A stretch of 64,000 bases of DNA from Verrucomicrobiales bacterium (lineage in GTDB: Bacteria > Verrucomicrobiota > Verrucomicrobiia > Verrucomicrobiales > DEV007): contig JARGNG010000004.1 of NCBI GenBank assembly GCA_029213265.1, forward strand, positions 1 to 64,000, given 5' to 3'. Made by a program: the position numbers and the translations under genes. The first letter of the stretch is position 1; each line of letters begins with the position of its first letter. Shown one piece after another: positions 49,117 through 58,876 of this stretch. Under the pieces are notes generated by a model. It did not search any database and was not told the origin of the DNA. It was given only the letters and a program-made list of their open reading frames with translations.

Positions 49117-50202
49117 ATGAAGTATCTCCCCCTCACACTCACCCTCCTTTTTGGTCTTGTCAGCGCCGATGCACAAGTCAGCAGCGGAAGCGGCATCTTC
49201 GGATTTGGAAAAAAGAAGGAACAAATCAATGCGGGGCTCTTTCCCGACGCAACCAGGACCCAACCGGTTCAGGTATCGGCACCCGTTTCCACCCCGGCTC
49301 CCCAAGCCACGGCACCTGCACCTCCTCCCCGAACCAGCGACAACATCTTCCGCGGCGGAGCGCCTCAGGAAGTCGATGCGGTTTCCTATGTGATTGAAGA
49401 CGGCCAGAAAGTGGAGAAAACAGACAAGCCAAAGAAGGTAGGTTTCTTCGGCTTTGGGAAAAAGGAAAAGAGCAGCACTGCTGACACGACGCCCATTCTC
49501 GATCCCGTTCCCCCCCCTTCCTACCCGGACCCAAGTGAAGTGCCCGCCGACTCCACGCCCGAATCCAGGCCTATCACCCCCCAACTTGTTTCTCCAACCG
49601 CGGTGAAGAAAGCAGAAGAAACACAAACGCGGGCCACAGAGACGGTAGCGGATCTCGAAGTCTCCGCGCCGGTGGCAGAAGAGGTCTCCGGGAAGAAGTC
49701 CGGAATGTTTTCCTTTTTCAATCGCAAATCGAAAGAGGAGGAACCAGCTCCGGTGATTCAGCCACAGCCTGTCGCGGTGAATGATCCTGCGCCCGTCGAG
49801 ACAGTGGCACCGGTACCGGCCCAACCGATCACAACGGAGCCTGCTCCGGTCTCCACGGACGTTCCCTCATTTGCAGGAGTCGAATCACCGAAGAAAGAGA
49901 AGACCGGATTCAGTTTGCCGAATCCGATGAAGAATCTCAAACCACCCTCCAACCCGATCAAGAACCTTCGTCCTCCCAAAAAGGAAAAGACAATTGATAT
50001 GACGGGTGCGGAAACCATCATTTCCAACGGGGAAATCGTGGATGGACAGGAGAACATCGTCGAATCGAATATCGTAACGAGCGAAACGGGAACCCGTCAG
50101 CCTCCCCGGATTGTGAACGGTGTAAAAACCTACTCTTCCTGGGACGATGTAGGCGGGAGTTCTGTTTCCGCAGCGGACAAGATTTTGAATTCGATTCGCT
50201 AG
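49117..50202 (+). CDS. hypothetical secreted proline-rich protein
   Basis: Signal peptide MKYLPLTLTLLFGLVSADAQ; repeated FGFGKKEK-type blocks and P/A-rich linkers. Confidence 0.6.
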   Translation: MKYLPLTLTLLFGLVSADAQVSSGSGIFGFGKKKEQINAGLFPDATRTQPVQVSAPVSTPAPQATAPAPPPRTSDNIFRGGAPQEVDAVSYVIEDGQKVEKTDKPKKVGFFGFGKKEKSSTADTTPILDPVPPPSYPDPSEVPADSTPESRPITPQLVSPTAVKKAEETQTRATETVADLEVSAPVAEEVSGKKSGMFSFFNRKSKEEEPAPVIQPQPVAVNDPAPVETVAPVPAQPITTEPAPVSTDVPSFAGVESPKKEKTGFSLPNPMKNLKPPSNPIKNLRPPKKEKTIDMTGAETIISNGEIVDGQENIVESNIVTSETGTRQPPRIVNGVKTYSSWDDVGGSSVSAADKILNSIR

Positions 50203-50299
50203 GCCGGTTTTGCCGGCTGCCGGCACGTCAGCTTGTTCGCCGTCTGCAAATCCACTGGCAATTCTGCATTTGTGCGGCAGCGTAGTCGGCTTTGCCCCC

Positions 50300-51859
50300 A
50301 TGGTCGACACCGCGAACAGCTCCCCATTTCCCAGACGCGTTGCGTTTCTCGTAGGCGGCCTTCTTCTGTTTCGACTCCTCTACGCCGCTATCTTCCCGGT
50401 CAATCCGGCCGGAGACGAAGCCTACTATTGGGATTGGGGTCGCCATCTTGACTACGGCTACTATTCCAAGCCACCGATGATCGCGTGGGTCTATGCCTTC
50501 GTTGACTGGATCGGAGGCGGCAGTCTGTTTGCGATCCGGGCTTTTGCGGCTCTACTGGGCACCTTGTCTCTGCTGCTGCTTTTCAAACTGACCTCCTCCC
50601 TTTTTGATGAAGAAACGGGATGGATCGCAGTGCTCATTGCGGCTGTCGCGCCGGCCAATTCCGTTCTCAGCTTTTTCCTCACGATTGATGCCCCTCTCGT
50701 CATTTGCTGGTCAACAGCTCTCTGGATGCTTTGGCGCAGTATTTCCGGAGAAGGAAAAACCGGCAGCCTCGTTTTGCTGTTTCTTGCTCTTGGAATCGGA
50801 CATCTGACCAAGCAGATGATGATGGTCTTTCCCATTCTGACCGTTCTCTTTCTGGCTCTCCACCGGGACACGCGGAGCCACCTTCGCCGTCCCGCGCTCT
50901 GGTTGTTTCTCTTCGGTTCCTACCTTTCGCTTCTTCCTCCTCTCATCTGGAATGCGCAAAATGGATGGATCACGTTTCAGCATACGAGTCATCACTTTGA
51001 GACCGTGTCCGACGGCGGAAACGTGATTGTGGAACGGGCCGGAGACTTCGTCTCCTTTTTGGGAACTCAACTGGGTGTATTGGGTCCGGGCACGGCCATT
51101 GTACTCTTTCCGATTTGCCTCGTTTCCCTTTGGTCCATTCGAGAAGCCTCGAAACCGGCCCGCTTTCTTCTCATTTTCGGCGCGCTGCCTCTCGCCGGGA
51201 TGTTGCTTCTGGCTCTCCGGCAGGGCCTGCAACCAAACTGGCCTGCTGTTTTCTATGTGTCCTGTTTTTCACTGACAGCTGCCTGGTACACCGGCAAAAT
51301 TCGACCTTCTTTTCCGCCGCAGAAGTTGAGGGGTCACCTGAAACTGTCAGTCGCCATCAGCGCCGCCCTTGTCGCTTTCTTTTACCTGGGGCCCCTGGTT
51401 TTTCAGGCAATCGGGAAAGAGGGGCACGAAGCAGATCCAAACCGCCGGGTTCTCGGGCATGATGAACTCGCCTCTCAATTCGAAATCATCCGGGCCGGCC
51501 AGACCGATGCGCAGGACCTTTTCCTCGTCGCCTTCGGCCATCGCGACGTCGCGAGTCATCTCGCCTTCGGACTGCCGGATCAGCCAAAGCTTTACCGGTG
51601 GGAAGCTTCCGGGAAAATTGTTTCTCAATATGAGATGTGGAACAACCCTCTGGAGGATGGTCTCAAAGGAAAAGACGCTTTGCTTCTCGTTCCGGTTTTG
51701 GAGAATGTGCCGAGGCGTTTTCGAAAGGCTTTCGCAAAAATCGAAAAACTCGATGAGTTCGAAGTGTCTTTCGGCTATGATCGAAAACGAAAATTCACCG
51801 TCTTTCGAGCTACCGATCTGCAGACGTGGCCGGAAGGCGGGGATCCCCGAAAGAACTGA
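50300..51859 (+). CDS. glycosyltransferase family 39 / ArnT-like membrane protein
   Basis: NPAGDEAYYWDWGRHLDYGYYSKPPMIAWVYAF; multiple TM segments. Confidence 0.88.
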   Translation: MVDTANSSPFPRRVAFLVGGLLLFRLLYAAIFPVNPAGDEAYYWDWGRHLDYGYYSKPPMIAWVYAFVDWIGGGSLFAIRAFAALLGTLSLLLLFKLTSSLFDEETGWIAVLIAAVAPANSVLSFFLTIDAPLVICWSTALWMLWRSISGEGKTGSLVLLFLALGIGHLTKQMMMVFPILTVLFLALHRDTRSHLRRPALWLFLFGSYLSLLPPLIWNAQNGWITFQHTSHHFETVSDGGNVIVERAGDFVSFLGTQLGVLGPGTAIVLFPICLVSLWSIREASKPARFLLIFGALPLAGMLLLALRQGLQPNWPAVFYVSCFSLTAAWYTGKIRPSFPPQKLRGHLKLSVAISAALVAFFYLGPLVFQAIGKEGHEADPNRRVLGHDELASQFEIIRAGQTDAQDLFLVAFGHRDVASHLAFGLPDQPKLYRWEASGKIVSQYEMWNNPLEDGLKGKDALLLVPVLENVPRRFRKAFAKIEKLDEFEVSFGYDRKRKFTVFRATDLQTWPEGGDPRKN

Positions 51860-51867
51860 TTTGAACC

Positions 51868-52629
51868 ATGAGCGAACGCGGCTACACATCCCCCTTTGAT
51901 CGGAAGCCCGGCCTCCGGGAACAGGAACCGGCAACCGAATCAGTCAGCGTCGTCGTCCCTTTCTACAATGAAGAGGAATGTGTCGAATTCGTTTTAAAAG
52001 AGATTGTCGATTGCCAACCAAACGCGGAAGTCGTTGCCGTGGACGATGGAAGCACGGACAAAACCTGGGAGTTGATGCAAGACATCGAGGGCGTCACCCC
52101 TCTCCGACTTACCCAAAACCGGGGTCAAAGCGGTGCGCTTTTCTCCGGGCTCAGCTACGCCTCCGGCGACATCCTCGTGATGCTCGATGGCGATGGCCAG
52201 AACGATCCTGCCGACATCGAAAAGCTGCTGAAGCTGTTGCGAGAGGGAAACTGCGATGTGGCTGTCGGCCGAAGAGCCAAAAGAAGGGACACCTGGAGCC
52301 GCCGTACGGCCTCCCGGATTGCCAACACGGTTCGGCGCTGGTTCATTCACGATGGCATCAGTGACACTGGTTGCTCCCTCAAAGCAATGCACCGGGACCA
52401 CATCGATCTTCTCGTTCCTTTCAATGGTCTTCATCGTTTTCTCCCTGCCATTTTCACCCATGCCGGTTTGAAAATTGACGAGATTGACGTGAATCACCGC
52501 GAACGAAAAGCGGGCACCTCCAAATATACGAATCTCGATCGGGCCATCCGGGGAGTCTATGATCTCGTCGGGGTTTGCTGGCTTCTGAAACGAAAAGTCA
52601 TCCTCCCTCCCCTCGAAAAAGGAAACTGA
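51868..52629 (+). CDS. glycosyltransferase family 2 (polyprenyl-phosphate sugar synthase-like)
   Basis: [66 protein letters not shown]. Confidence 0.95.
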   Translation: MSERGYTSPFDRKPGLREQEPATESVSVVVPFYNEEECVEFVLKEIVDCQPNAEVVAVDDGSTDKTWELMQDIEGVTPLRLTQNRGQSGALFSGLSYASGDILVMLDGDGQNDPADIEKLLKLLREGNCDVAVGRRAKRRDTWSRRTASRIANTVRRWFIHDGISDTGCSLKAMHRDHIDLLVPFNGLHRFLPAIFTHAGLKIDEIDVNHRERKAGTSKYTNLDRAIRGVYDLVGVCWLLKRKVILPPLEKGN

Positions 52630-52637
52630 TACGCTCC

Positions 52638-53030
52638 ATGATCAAGGAAACTCGAAACCTCCTCGTCGTCCTTCTCCCTCTCCTGCTTCTTTGTGCATGC
52701 GTGGAGCCAACTGACTCGTCTTCCACTTCGGGCACCTCATCAGGATCCGCTCTCAACGCCAATCCCACTGTGCCTCAGGAGAGGTTGACCAAGCACGATG
52801 CCGCACTTCGTTTCCTGACGGCCTACATCCGCCTCGACCGGCCCATGGCACTACGCTATGCCGATGCGAAAGCGGTCAGCAAACTGGACTGGAATGTTCC
52901 GCACCGGGGAAATATCCCCTACTACGACGACAAGATGCTACTCCAATTCCACGGAGGCTGGGCACGCGTCTATTTCCAGGAAATCGACGGTAGCTTCCGC
53001 GTTTCCGATTTGGAGGTTCACCGGCGATAA
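52638..53030 (+). CDS. small putative lipoprotein
   Basis: MIKETRNLLVVLLPLLLLCACVEP (lipobox LCAC). Confidence 0.65.
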   Translation: MIKETRNLLVVLLPLLLLCACVEPTDSSSTSGTSSGSALNANPTVPQERLTKHDAALRFLTAYIRLDRPMALRYADAKAVSKLDWNVPHRGNIPYYDDKMLLQFHGGWARVYFQEIDGSFRVSDLEVHRR

Positions 53031-53059
53031 GCCGTCGTCCTGCAACATCCGCCCCGATG

Positions 53060-54082
53060 CTATCGGAACATCTCGCGCGCTGAATAGGCAACGCCAAGTG
53101 CAGCGGCAGAATCACCTCCCAGCGCCCACTCAAAACGGGTCGTCGCTTTTTCCGGATCAATCGGACTGTTGAGATACATCGGCCAGGCCCGCTCCCGGAA
53201 GCCTTCCAGGACCCAGTTCATATAGTCGTCGCGGAACCCTTCGGATTCTGCGAGTCCGCCACCAAGGACGACCAGTCCCGGATCAAACACACGAACGAGA
53301 TCGGCAATTCCATATCCCAGGATCTGCCCCTGCTGACGAAAGATCGAAATGGCAAGTTCGTCTCCCTCCTGGGCAAAATCGCGGAGGCGAAACGCCTTTT
53401 CCTCAACCGGAGTTCCATCATTCAATGGATGATCTGCATTCTCCGGTTTCGCCAACTCCAAGCCTACCCGGCGACGCAGAGCAACCAGGGAAACCCAGGC
53501 TTCGAGGCAGCCCTTCAATCCACAGCTACAGGTTGGGAGTTCCCCGTCATCTTCGCGATACGGGCTGGAAATGTGCCCCACCTCCAGCGCGAGGCCGTTG
53601 CCGCCTTCGTAGGCCCGCCCACCGGGAAGAACCAGGCCTCCACCAAGGCCGGTGCCGGGCGCCACGAGAAGAAGTCCGCCGATGTGCTTTTTCCGGACGG
53701 CGTATTCTCCCAACGCAGCCGCATTGCCATCGTTGGTCATGTAAACGGGAGTGCCGCCGAGACGTTCGGAAAGTCGGTCACGAACGTTTGTCCCGACCCA
53801 GTCTTCGGCAAGATTAGCGCGTCCCCAAATCACACCGTCACAGGAAGGTGCCGGAACATCCATTCCGATTCCTTTGACCGCATCGCGACCGACTCCGATC
53901 GCGGAGGTGAGCTGGTCCAGAGCGGATTCCAGCTGTCCGAAGGTCGCTTCGTATCCATCTTTCACATGGCTCCGAACTTCGATCATTTCCCCGGCGACCT
54001 CCCCTCGTTCATCTACCAAAACCGTTTTTACGGTCGTGCCACCGATGTCCAACCCTGCAAAATAATGATCCTTTTCAGCCAT
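53060..54082 (-). CDS. ROK family sugar kinase/regulator
   Basis: YFAGLDIGGTTVKTVLVDERGEV; TNDGNAAALGEYAVRKK; LLLVAPGTGLGGGLVLPGG; CSCGLKGCLEAWVS. Confidence 0.95.
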   Translation of the reverse strand: MAEKDHYFAGLDIGGTTVKTVLVDERGEVAGEMIEVRSHVKDGYEATFGQLESALDQLTSAIGVGRDAVKGIGMDVPAPSCDGVIWGRANLAEDWVGTNVRDRLSERLGGTPVYMTNDGNAAALGEYAVRKKHIGGLLLVAPGTGLGGGLVLPGGRAYEGGNGLALEVGHISSPYREDDGELPTCSCGLKGCLEAWVSLVALRRRVGLELAKPENADHPLNDGTPVEEKAFRLRDFAQEGDELAISIFRQQGQILGYGIADLVRVFDPGLVVLGGGLAESEGFRDDYMNWVLEGFRERAWPMYLNSPIDPEKATTRFEWALGGDSAAALGVAYSAREMFR

Positions 54083-54272
54083 AATAATATCTTCTCTGGA
54101 AAAGGCAGAGCTTTACAACGCACCTCCCCTTTCGTCAATCGGATTCCCCGGAGCTCAGAGTCATTTTGATTCTGTGACAACCCCGGTGGCCCGATTGGAC
54201 AAACTTCCTTTTTGCGTATCCACGCACAAATTCGAAGGTGGAAATTCTACTCCAAAGCATTCAAGGTTAGGA

Positions 54273-56573
54273 ATGAGAAAATTCCCGGTCATTTTGTTCG
54301 CCTCCCTCCTGGCGTTTCTTTCCCCTTCCCCGCATGCCGCCGAGCTCCTCGTAGAAGCGGAATCATTCGATAGCCACGGAGGCTGGAAGCTCGACACCCA
54401 ATTTATTGAGATCATGGGTTCGCCCTATCTTCTCGCCCACGGACTCGGAACACCGGTCGACCCTGCCACGAAGAAAATCACGTTTCCCGAAACCGGCGAA
54501 TACCATGTCTGGGTGCGAACGAAAAACTGGATCGAGAAGTTTTCCGATGAGCTCGATGCCTCTCACGCTCCCGGACGATTTCAGCTCGCCGTGGGAGAAA
54601 CGGTTCTCGATCACGAATTCGGAAAAACCAGTTCCCAGTGGCATTGGGAAAAGGGCGGAACCGTAACGATCGAAGCAAAGGACACAACGCTCTCGATTCA
54701 GGACCTGACCGGCTTTAACGGACGCTGCGACGCCATCCTCTTTTCCACCAACCCGGATTTTGTCCCGGACAACAGCAGCGAGCCTCATCCTGAATGGCGC
54801 CGCGAGATGCTCGGCCTTTCCAAAGAACCGATCGCAGAGGGGCCTTTTGATATCGTCTTCATCGGGGGCGGTTACTCCGGCATGTGCGGTGCCGTCTCCG
54901 CAGCCCGCATGGGCCTCAAGACCGCTTTGATTCAAAACCGGGGCGTCCTTGGAGGAAATGGATCGTCTGAGGTCCGCGTCTGGGCCAAGGGGAATACACC
55001 TCCCGGGCTCTATCCCGTCGGCGACATCATCCGCGAACTTGAAGACCACGCCAAGTTGTCTCCGGGCACCTACGAGGAATTCGAGGATGAAAAGAAGCAC
55101 AGCATCGTCTCGGCCGAGCCGAACATCGCCCTGTTTCTGAACCACCACGCCTTTGACGTCACCATGGAATCGGAAACGAAGATCGCTTCCGTGCAGGCCT
55201 TTGACACGCGGAGCGGAGCGATCCGGTCCTTCTCGTCCGCGCACTTCTGCGACTCGACCGGACACGGAACGATCGGAAAAATGGCGGGTGCCGATTACGA
55301 AATGATCGAGGGAGGACGAATGGGCATGTCCAACATGTGGCGCTTCGAGAACGCGGAAGATCCGCAGGACTTTCCAAAAATGCCCTGGGCACTTTCGCTC
55401 ACGGAGAATGACTTCCCCTACCCCCGGAAGTTTCACGCCGAATGGTTCTGGGAAAGTGGCTACGACAAGCACCCCCTTCACGACCTGGAAGAGATCCGGG
55501 ACTGGAATGTTCTCGCCGGACTGAGCGCCTTTCACGCCATGAAACATGACGGTGCACACGACCGTGCCGATCCCGACGGACTCGGACACAAAAATTCACG
55601 ACTCACCTGGATGGCCTATGTGGGCGGAACCCGGGAAACGCTCCAGTTGCTCGGCGATGTGATTCTTACCGAAGAAGATGTCGTTTCGAAGAAACCCTTT
55701 CCCGACGGTTGTGTGCTCACGACCTGGTCTGTCGATCTCCACTATCCCAAGGAGCAGTATGCCAAAAAGTATCCGGAAAACCCTTTCATCTCCATCGCCG
55801 TACACGGCAAAGGGGTCGATCGGAAAAAAGGCTACCCCGTTCCCTACCGTTGTTTCTATTCCCGAAACATCGAAAACCTTTTCATGGCGGGTCGCAACAT
55901 CAGCGTTACGCATGAAGCACTGGGAACGATCCGGGTCATGAAAACCTGCGGCATGATGGGCGTCGTTGTCGGCAAGGCAGCGGCCGTTGCCAAGAAGCAC
56001 AGCACGACTCCCCGCGACGTCTACTATCAGCACCTCGATGAGCTGATCGATCTTCTCAAACTTCCCGGAAATGTGCGACGGGCAACGATCGAGGATGACT
56101 TTGCCGTCGATCCGAATCTCCCCGACCTCGGGGAACCGGAACTCGATTGGATTCCCCTAAATCAGCTCAGCGGAATTGTCATTGATGATGACAAAGCTGT
56201 TCTATCCGGCAACTGGACACAAGGCGCCGGTCTCAAAAATTATGTCGAGAACGGCTATCACTACGCAGGCCCCGGTGCTCCTGCTTCGGCCCGTTTTGAA
56301 TTCACCGTTCCGGTTGACGGCGAATACGAGGTTCGCGTCTCCCATCAGCCTCACAACAATCGTTCCAGCAAGACTCCCGTCACGGTAATTTCCGCCGGAG
56401 AGGAAAAGACCACCCCGGTCAATCAGACATTGGCGCCCCCTCTCGCGAAAGGCTTTTTCGGGCTCGGAGTCTATCGTTTTGAGAAAGCAAAACCCGGCGC
56501 CGTCGTTTTCTCCAATGACGGTGTCGATGGCAACACGCACATCGATGCGGTCCAGATTCTGAAAGTCGACTAA
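54273..56573 (+). CDS. secreted FAD-dependent oxidoreductase with flanking carbohydrate-binding-like domains
   Basis: Signal peptide; FDIVFIGGGYSGMCGAVSAARMGLKTALIQNRGVLGGNGSSEVRVW; NLFMAGRNISVTHEALGTIRVMKTCGMMG. Confidence 0.93.
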   Translation: MRKFPVILFASLLAFLSPSPHAAELLVEAESFDSHGGWKLDTQFIEIMGSPYLLAHGLGTPVDPATKKITFPETGEYHVWVRTKNWIEKFSDELDASHAPGRFQLAVGETVLDHEFGKTSSQWHWEKGGTVTIEAKDTTLSIQDLTGFNGRCDAILFSTNPDFVPDNSSEPHPEWRREMLGLSKEPIAEGPFDIVFIGGGYSGMCGAVSAARMGLKTALIQNRGVLGGNGSSEVRVWAKGNTPPGLYPVGDIIRELEDHAKLSPGTYEEFEDEKKHSIVSAEPNIALFLNHHAFDVTMESETKIASVQAFDTRSGAIRSFSSAHFCDSTGHGTIGKMAGADYEMIEGGRMGMSNMWRFENAEDPQDFPKMPWALSLTENDFPYPRKFHAEWFWESGYDKHPLHDLEEIRDWNVLAGLSAFHAMKHDGAHDRADPDGLGHKNSRLTWMAYVGGTRETLQLLGDVILTEEDVVSKKPFPDGCVLTTWSVDLHYPKEQYAKKYPENPFISIAVHGKGVDRKKGYPVPYRCFYSRNIENLFMAGRNISVTHEALGTIRVMKTCGMMGVVVGKAAAVAKKHSTTPRDVYYQHLDELIDLLKLPGNVRRATIEDDFAVDPNLPDLGEPELDWIPLNQLSGIVIDDDKAVLSGNWTQGAGLKNYVENGYHYAGPGAPASARFEFTVPVDGEYEVRVSHQPHNNRSSKTPVTVISAGEEKTTPVNQTLAPPLAKGFFGLGVYRFEKAKPGAVVFSNDGVDGNTHIDAVQILKVD

Positions 56574-56637
56574 CGCAAGACCGGTCTGATTATCGTTTTA
56601 TGCTGTTTCGGTCGCGCGTAAGCTTGACCGAATCGGC

Positions 56638-57381
56638 ATGCCTCACGAATCCGACCATCTCAAATCCGAATTTCTCCGGGAACTCTCCCCGAAGTCGCAC
56701 TTCGAGGTGCTGTTCGATCAGCTTCCCGGGATTTCGTTCTTTGTGAAGAATCGCGATTTCCAATTCGTTTCCGCCAACAAAGCTTTCTGGCAGCGTCTCG
56801 ATTGCAACAGCGAAGACGACATCATCGGTCGCGATGACTACGATCTATTCCCCTATCAGCTGGCGCGGAAATTCCGGGCTGATGACGAGCAAGTGGTTCA
56901 GACCGGTGAGCCGATGCTCAAAATTGTCGAACTGTTCTTCAATCGACAGGGGCTCCCTGACTGGTATTTCACCAACAAATTCCCCGTCTTCGGACGCGAC
57001 GATTCCGTCATCGGAGTCATGGGGACCGTGCAAAGCTATTCCGGTCGCAAATCAGCCCTGACGCCCCACCTCCAGTTGGACCGGGCCGTCAGCTATATCC
57101 GGGAACACTTTCACGAATCGGTTAACATGACCGATCTCGCCAAGCGAACCGGAATGTCAGTGCGCCAGTTCAACCGGAGATTCCGGGAAGTCTTTGGAAC
57201 CAATCCCCGCACATTCCTCATCAAAACCCGCATTCAGGCTGCCTGTGTCGATTTGCGATCGACGGAAAAACCGATCAGCGAAATTGCCCTCGACTACGGG
57301 TTCTGTGACCAGAGCTCTTTTACCCAACACTTTCGAACGCACATGGGGGAAACTCCGATGCGATACCGCAAAGGAAAATAG
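56638..57381 (+). CDS. PAS-domain AraC-family transcriptional regulator
   Basis: PAS: FEVLFDQLPGISFFVKNRDFQFVSANKAFWQRL; HTH: MTDLAKRTGMSVRQFNRRFREVFGTNPRTFLIKTRI...ISEIALDYGFCDQSSFTQHFRTHMGETPMRYR. Confidence 0.95.
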   Translation: MPHESDHLKSEFLRELSPKSHFEVLFDQLPGISFFVKNRDFQFVSANKAFWQRLDCNSEDDIIGRDDYDLFPYQLARKFRADDEQVVQTGEPMLKIVELFFNRQGLPDWYFTNKFPVFGRDDSVIGVMGTVQSYSGRKSALTPHLQLDRAVSYIREHFHESVNMTDLAKRTGMSVRQFNRRFREVFGTNPRTFLIKTRIQAACVDLRSTEKPISEIALDYGFCDQSSFTQHFRTHMGETPMRYRKGK

Positions 57382-57445
57382 CGGGACAAGCCTTCTCCCC
57401 ACGAATTCCCCTACCAGGAAAAGCAACAAGGGTTGAGTGCCCGAC

Positions 57446-58768
57446 CTACCCCTCTTGAGTCCTACCCAGCGCCTTCGCAAAAACATCTGCGGTCGCCTTT
57501 GCCATCGCCTCCTGCCCCCCGTTTTTTCGAACCCAGTTTTGTCCTGCTTTCGCCAGAGACGCCGCTTTTTCAGGCGATTCCAACAAGTCTGCAAGTTTCG
57601 CGGCGAGATCCCCGGGGCTTTCCGGATCACAGAGAGAGCCCGCTCCCGATTGCCGGATCAGTTCGGGAAAAATGCCGCGATTCGGAAACACGACCGGCAA
57701 TCCGCAAGCCATTGCCTCCAAGGCATACAACCCTTTGGGTTCGACGAATCGGGCCGGAACACTGAACACATCGATTCCCTCGAAGAATTTCACCTTGGCC
57801 TCGCCATCGGGTGCCTCCAGATGAACGAACCGCTCGTTCAATCCGGCAGCTTCGATTTTGGCAAGTTGCTCCGCGTAGAAACCGCGATCCTTTTCGGAGA
57901 GCCATCCGGCAACCTGCAGCGTCGCATCGGGAAACTCGGGGGCAAGTTTCACAAACGCATCCACGAGGATATCGAAACCCTTTTCCGGAGCGAGTCGGGC
58001 GAAGTAGCCGATTACCTGTCCTGAACTCCGGCCCGATCGCTTCTCCACGACCGGATCGAACTCATGAATCGGAACACCCAGTGGTGTCAGTGAGAATTTC
58101 TCCGGGGGAATCCCAAGCATCTCCACCATTCGCTCGCGATAAAACTCGGAAAAGGTCAGAAAGCCATCGGCGGCCTCTGCAAGATCCTTCATTTCCGAGA
58201 GCACCTGCTCCCGCCAGGGCTCCTGCAGTTCATCGAGAAACACATCATCGCCCTGCAAGGTCACGTAGACAGGGATTCCGAGTTCACGTTTCAAAGCAGG
58301 GATACATCCCCCGACCAGCAGATTGGTGAGACAAATCAGATCGGGCTTTACGACCTCTTTCAGCCAGTGAACGAGACGGCCGACCTCCTTTTTCTGATAC
58401 CCATGTTCCCCCTTCACCATGGACAGGGTCATCGCACCCAGTTCGGCCGCGTTTACCGACATCGCACCGGAGGCGACCCGGCGAATCAGTCCCGGATTGT
58501 CGAGCCAGCGATCCAGAAAATTGGGAAGATGTCGGAACAGAGGGATTTTCTGTTGAAGATACACATTGATTCCCCCGAAAAACACCTGGTCCACGGAATG
58601 GTCCTCTTCATCCACCCGAATCGGAGTGTAGAGCGGAAGCAGGAGAACATCCCATCCCAGATTTTCCATCCCCGTGACGAGAGAATTGTCGCGGATACAG
58701 CTTCCGCAGTACATGCCCCCGGCACCGGCTGTAATGTAGACAATTTTGGGTTTCAAGTTCACGGGCAA
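57446..58768 (-). CDS. glycosyltransferase family 4
   Basis: GVPIHEFDPVVEKRSGRSSGQVIGYFARLAPEKGFDILVDAFVKL; EPKGLYALEAMACGLPVVFPNRGIFPELI. Confidence 0.95.
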   Translation of the reverse strand: MPVNLKPKIVYITAGAGGMYCGSCIRDNSLVTGMENLGWDVLLLPLYTPIRVDEEDHSVDQVFFGGINVYLQQKIPLFRHLPNFLDRWLDNPGLIRRVASGAMSVNAAELGAMTLSMVKGEHGYQKKEVGRLVHWLKEVVKPDLICLTNLLVGGCIPALKRELGIPVYVTLQGDDVFLDELQEPWREQVLSEMKDLAEAADGFLTFSEFYRERMVEMLGIPPEKFSLTPLGVPIHEFDPVVEKRSGRSSGQVIGYFARLAPEKGFDILVDAFVKLAPEFPDATLQVAGWLSEKDRGFYAEQLAKIEAAGLNERFVHLEAPDGEAKVKFFEGIDVFSVPARFVEPKGLYALEAMACGLPVVFPNRGIFPELIRQSGAGSLCDPESPGDLAAKLADLLESPEKAASLAKAGQNWVRKNGGQEAMAKATADVFAKALGRTQEG

Positions 58769-58876
58769 GAGAGACGCTCAGGAAGGATTACGCGGTCGAA
58801 AGAAAACAGGGCATCATAACGCCAATGAATGTGGGAAAAGCGGGCTTACTATACCTCCAATCCAGTAGATTCAGCC

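Noticed and set aside
54363-55589. 408-aa minus-strand ORF
   Set aside because: Antisense to the FAD-dependent oxidoreductase.
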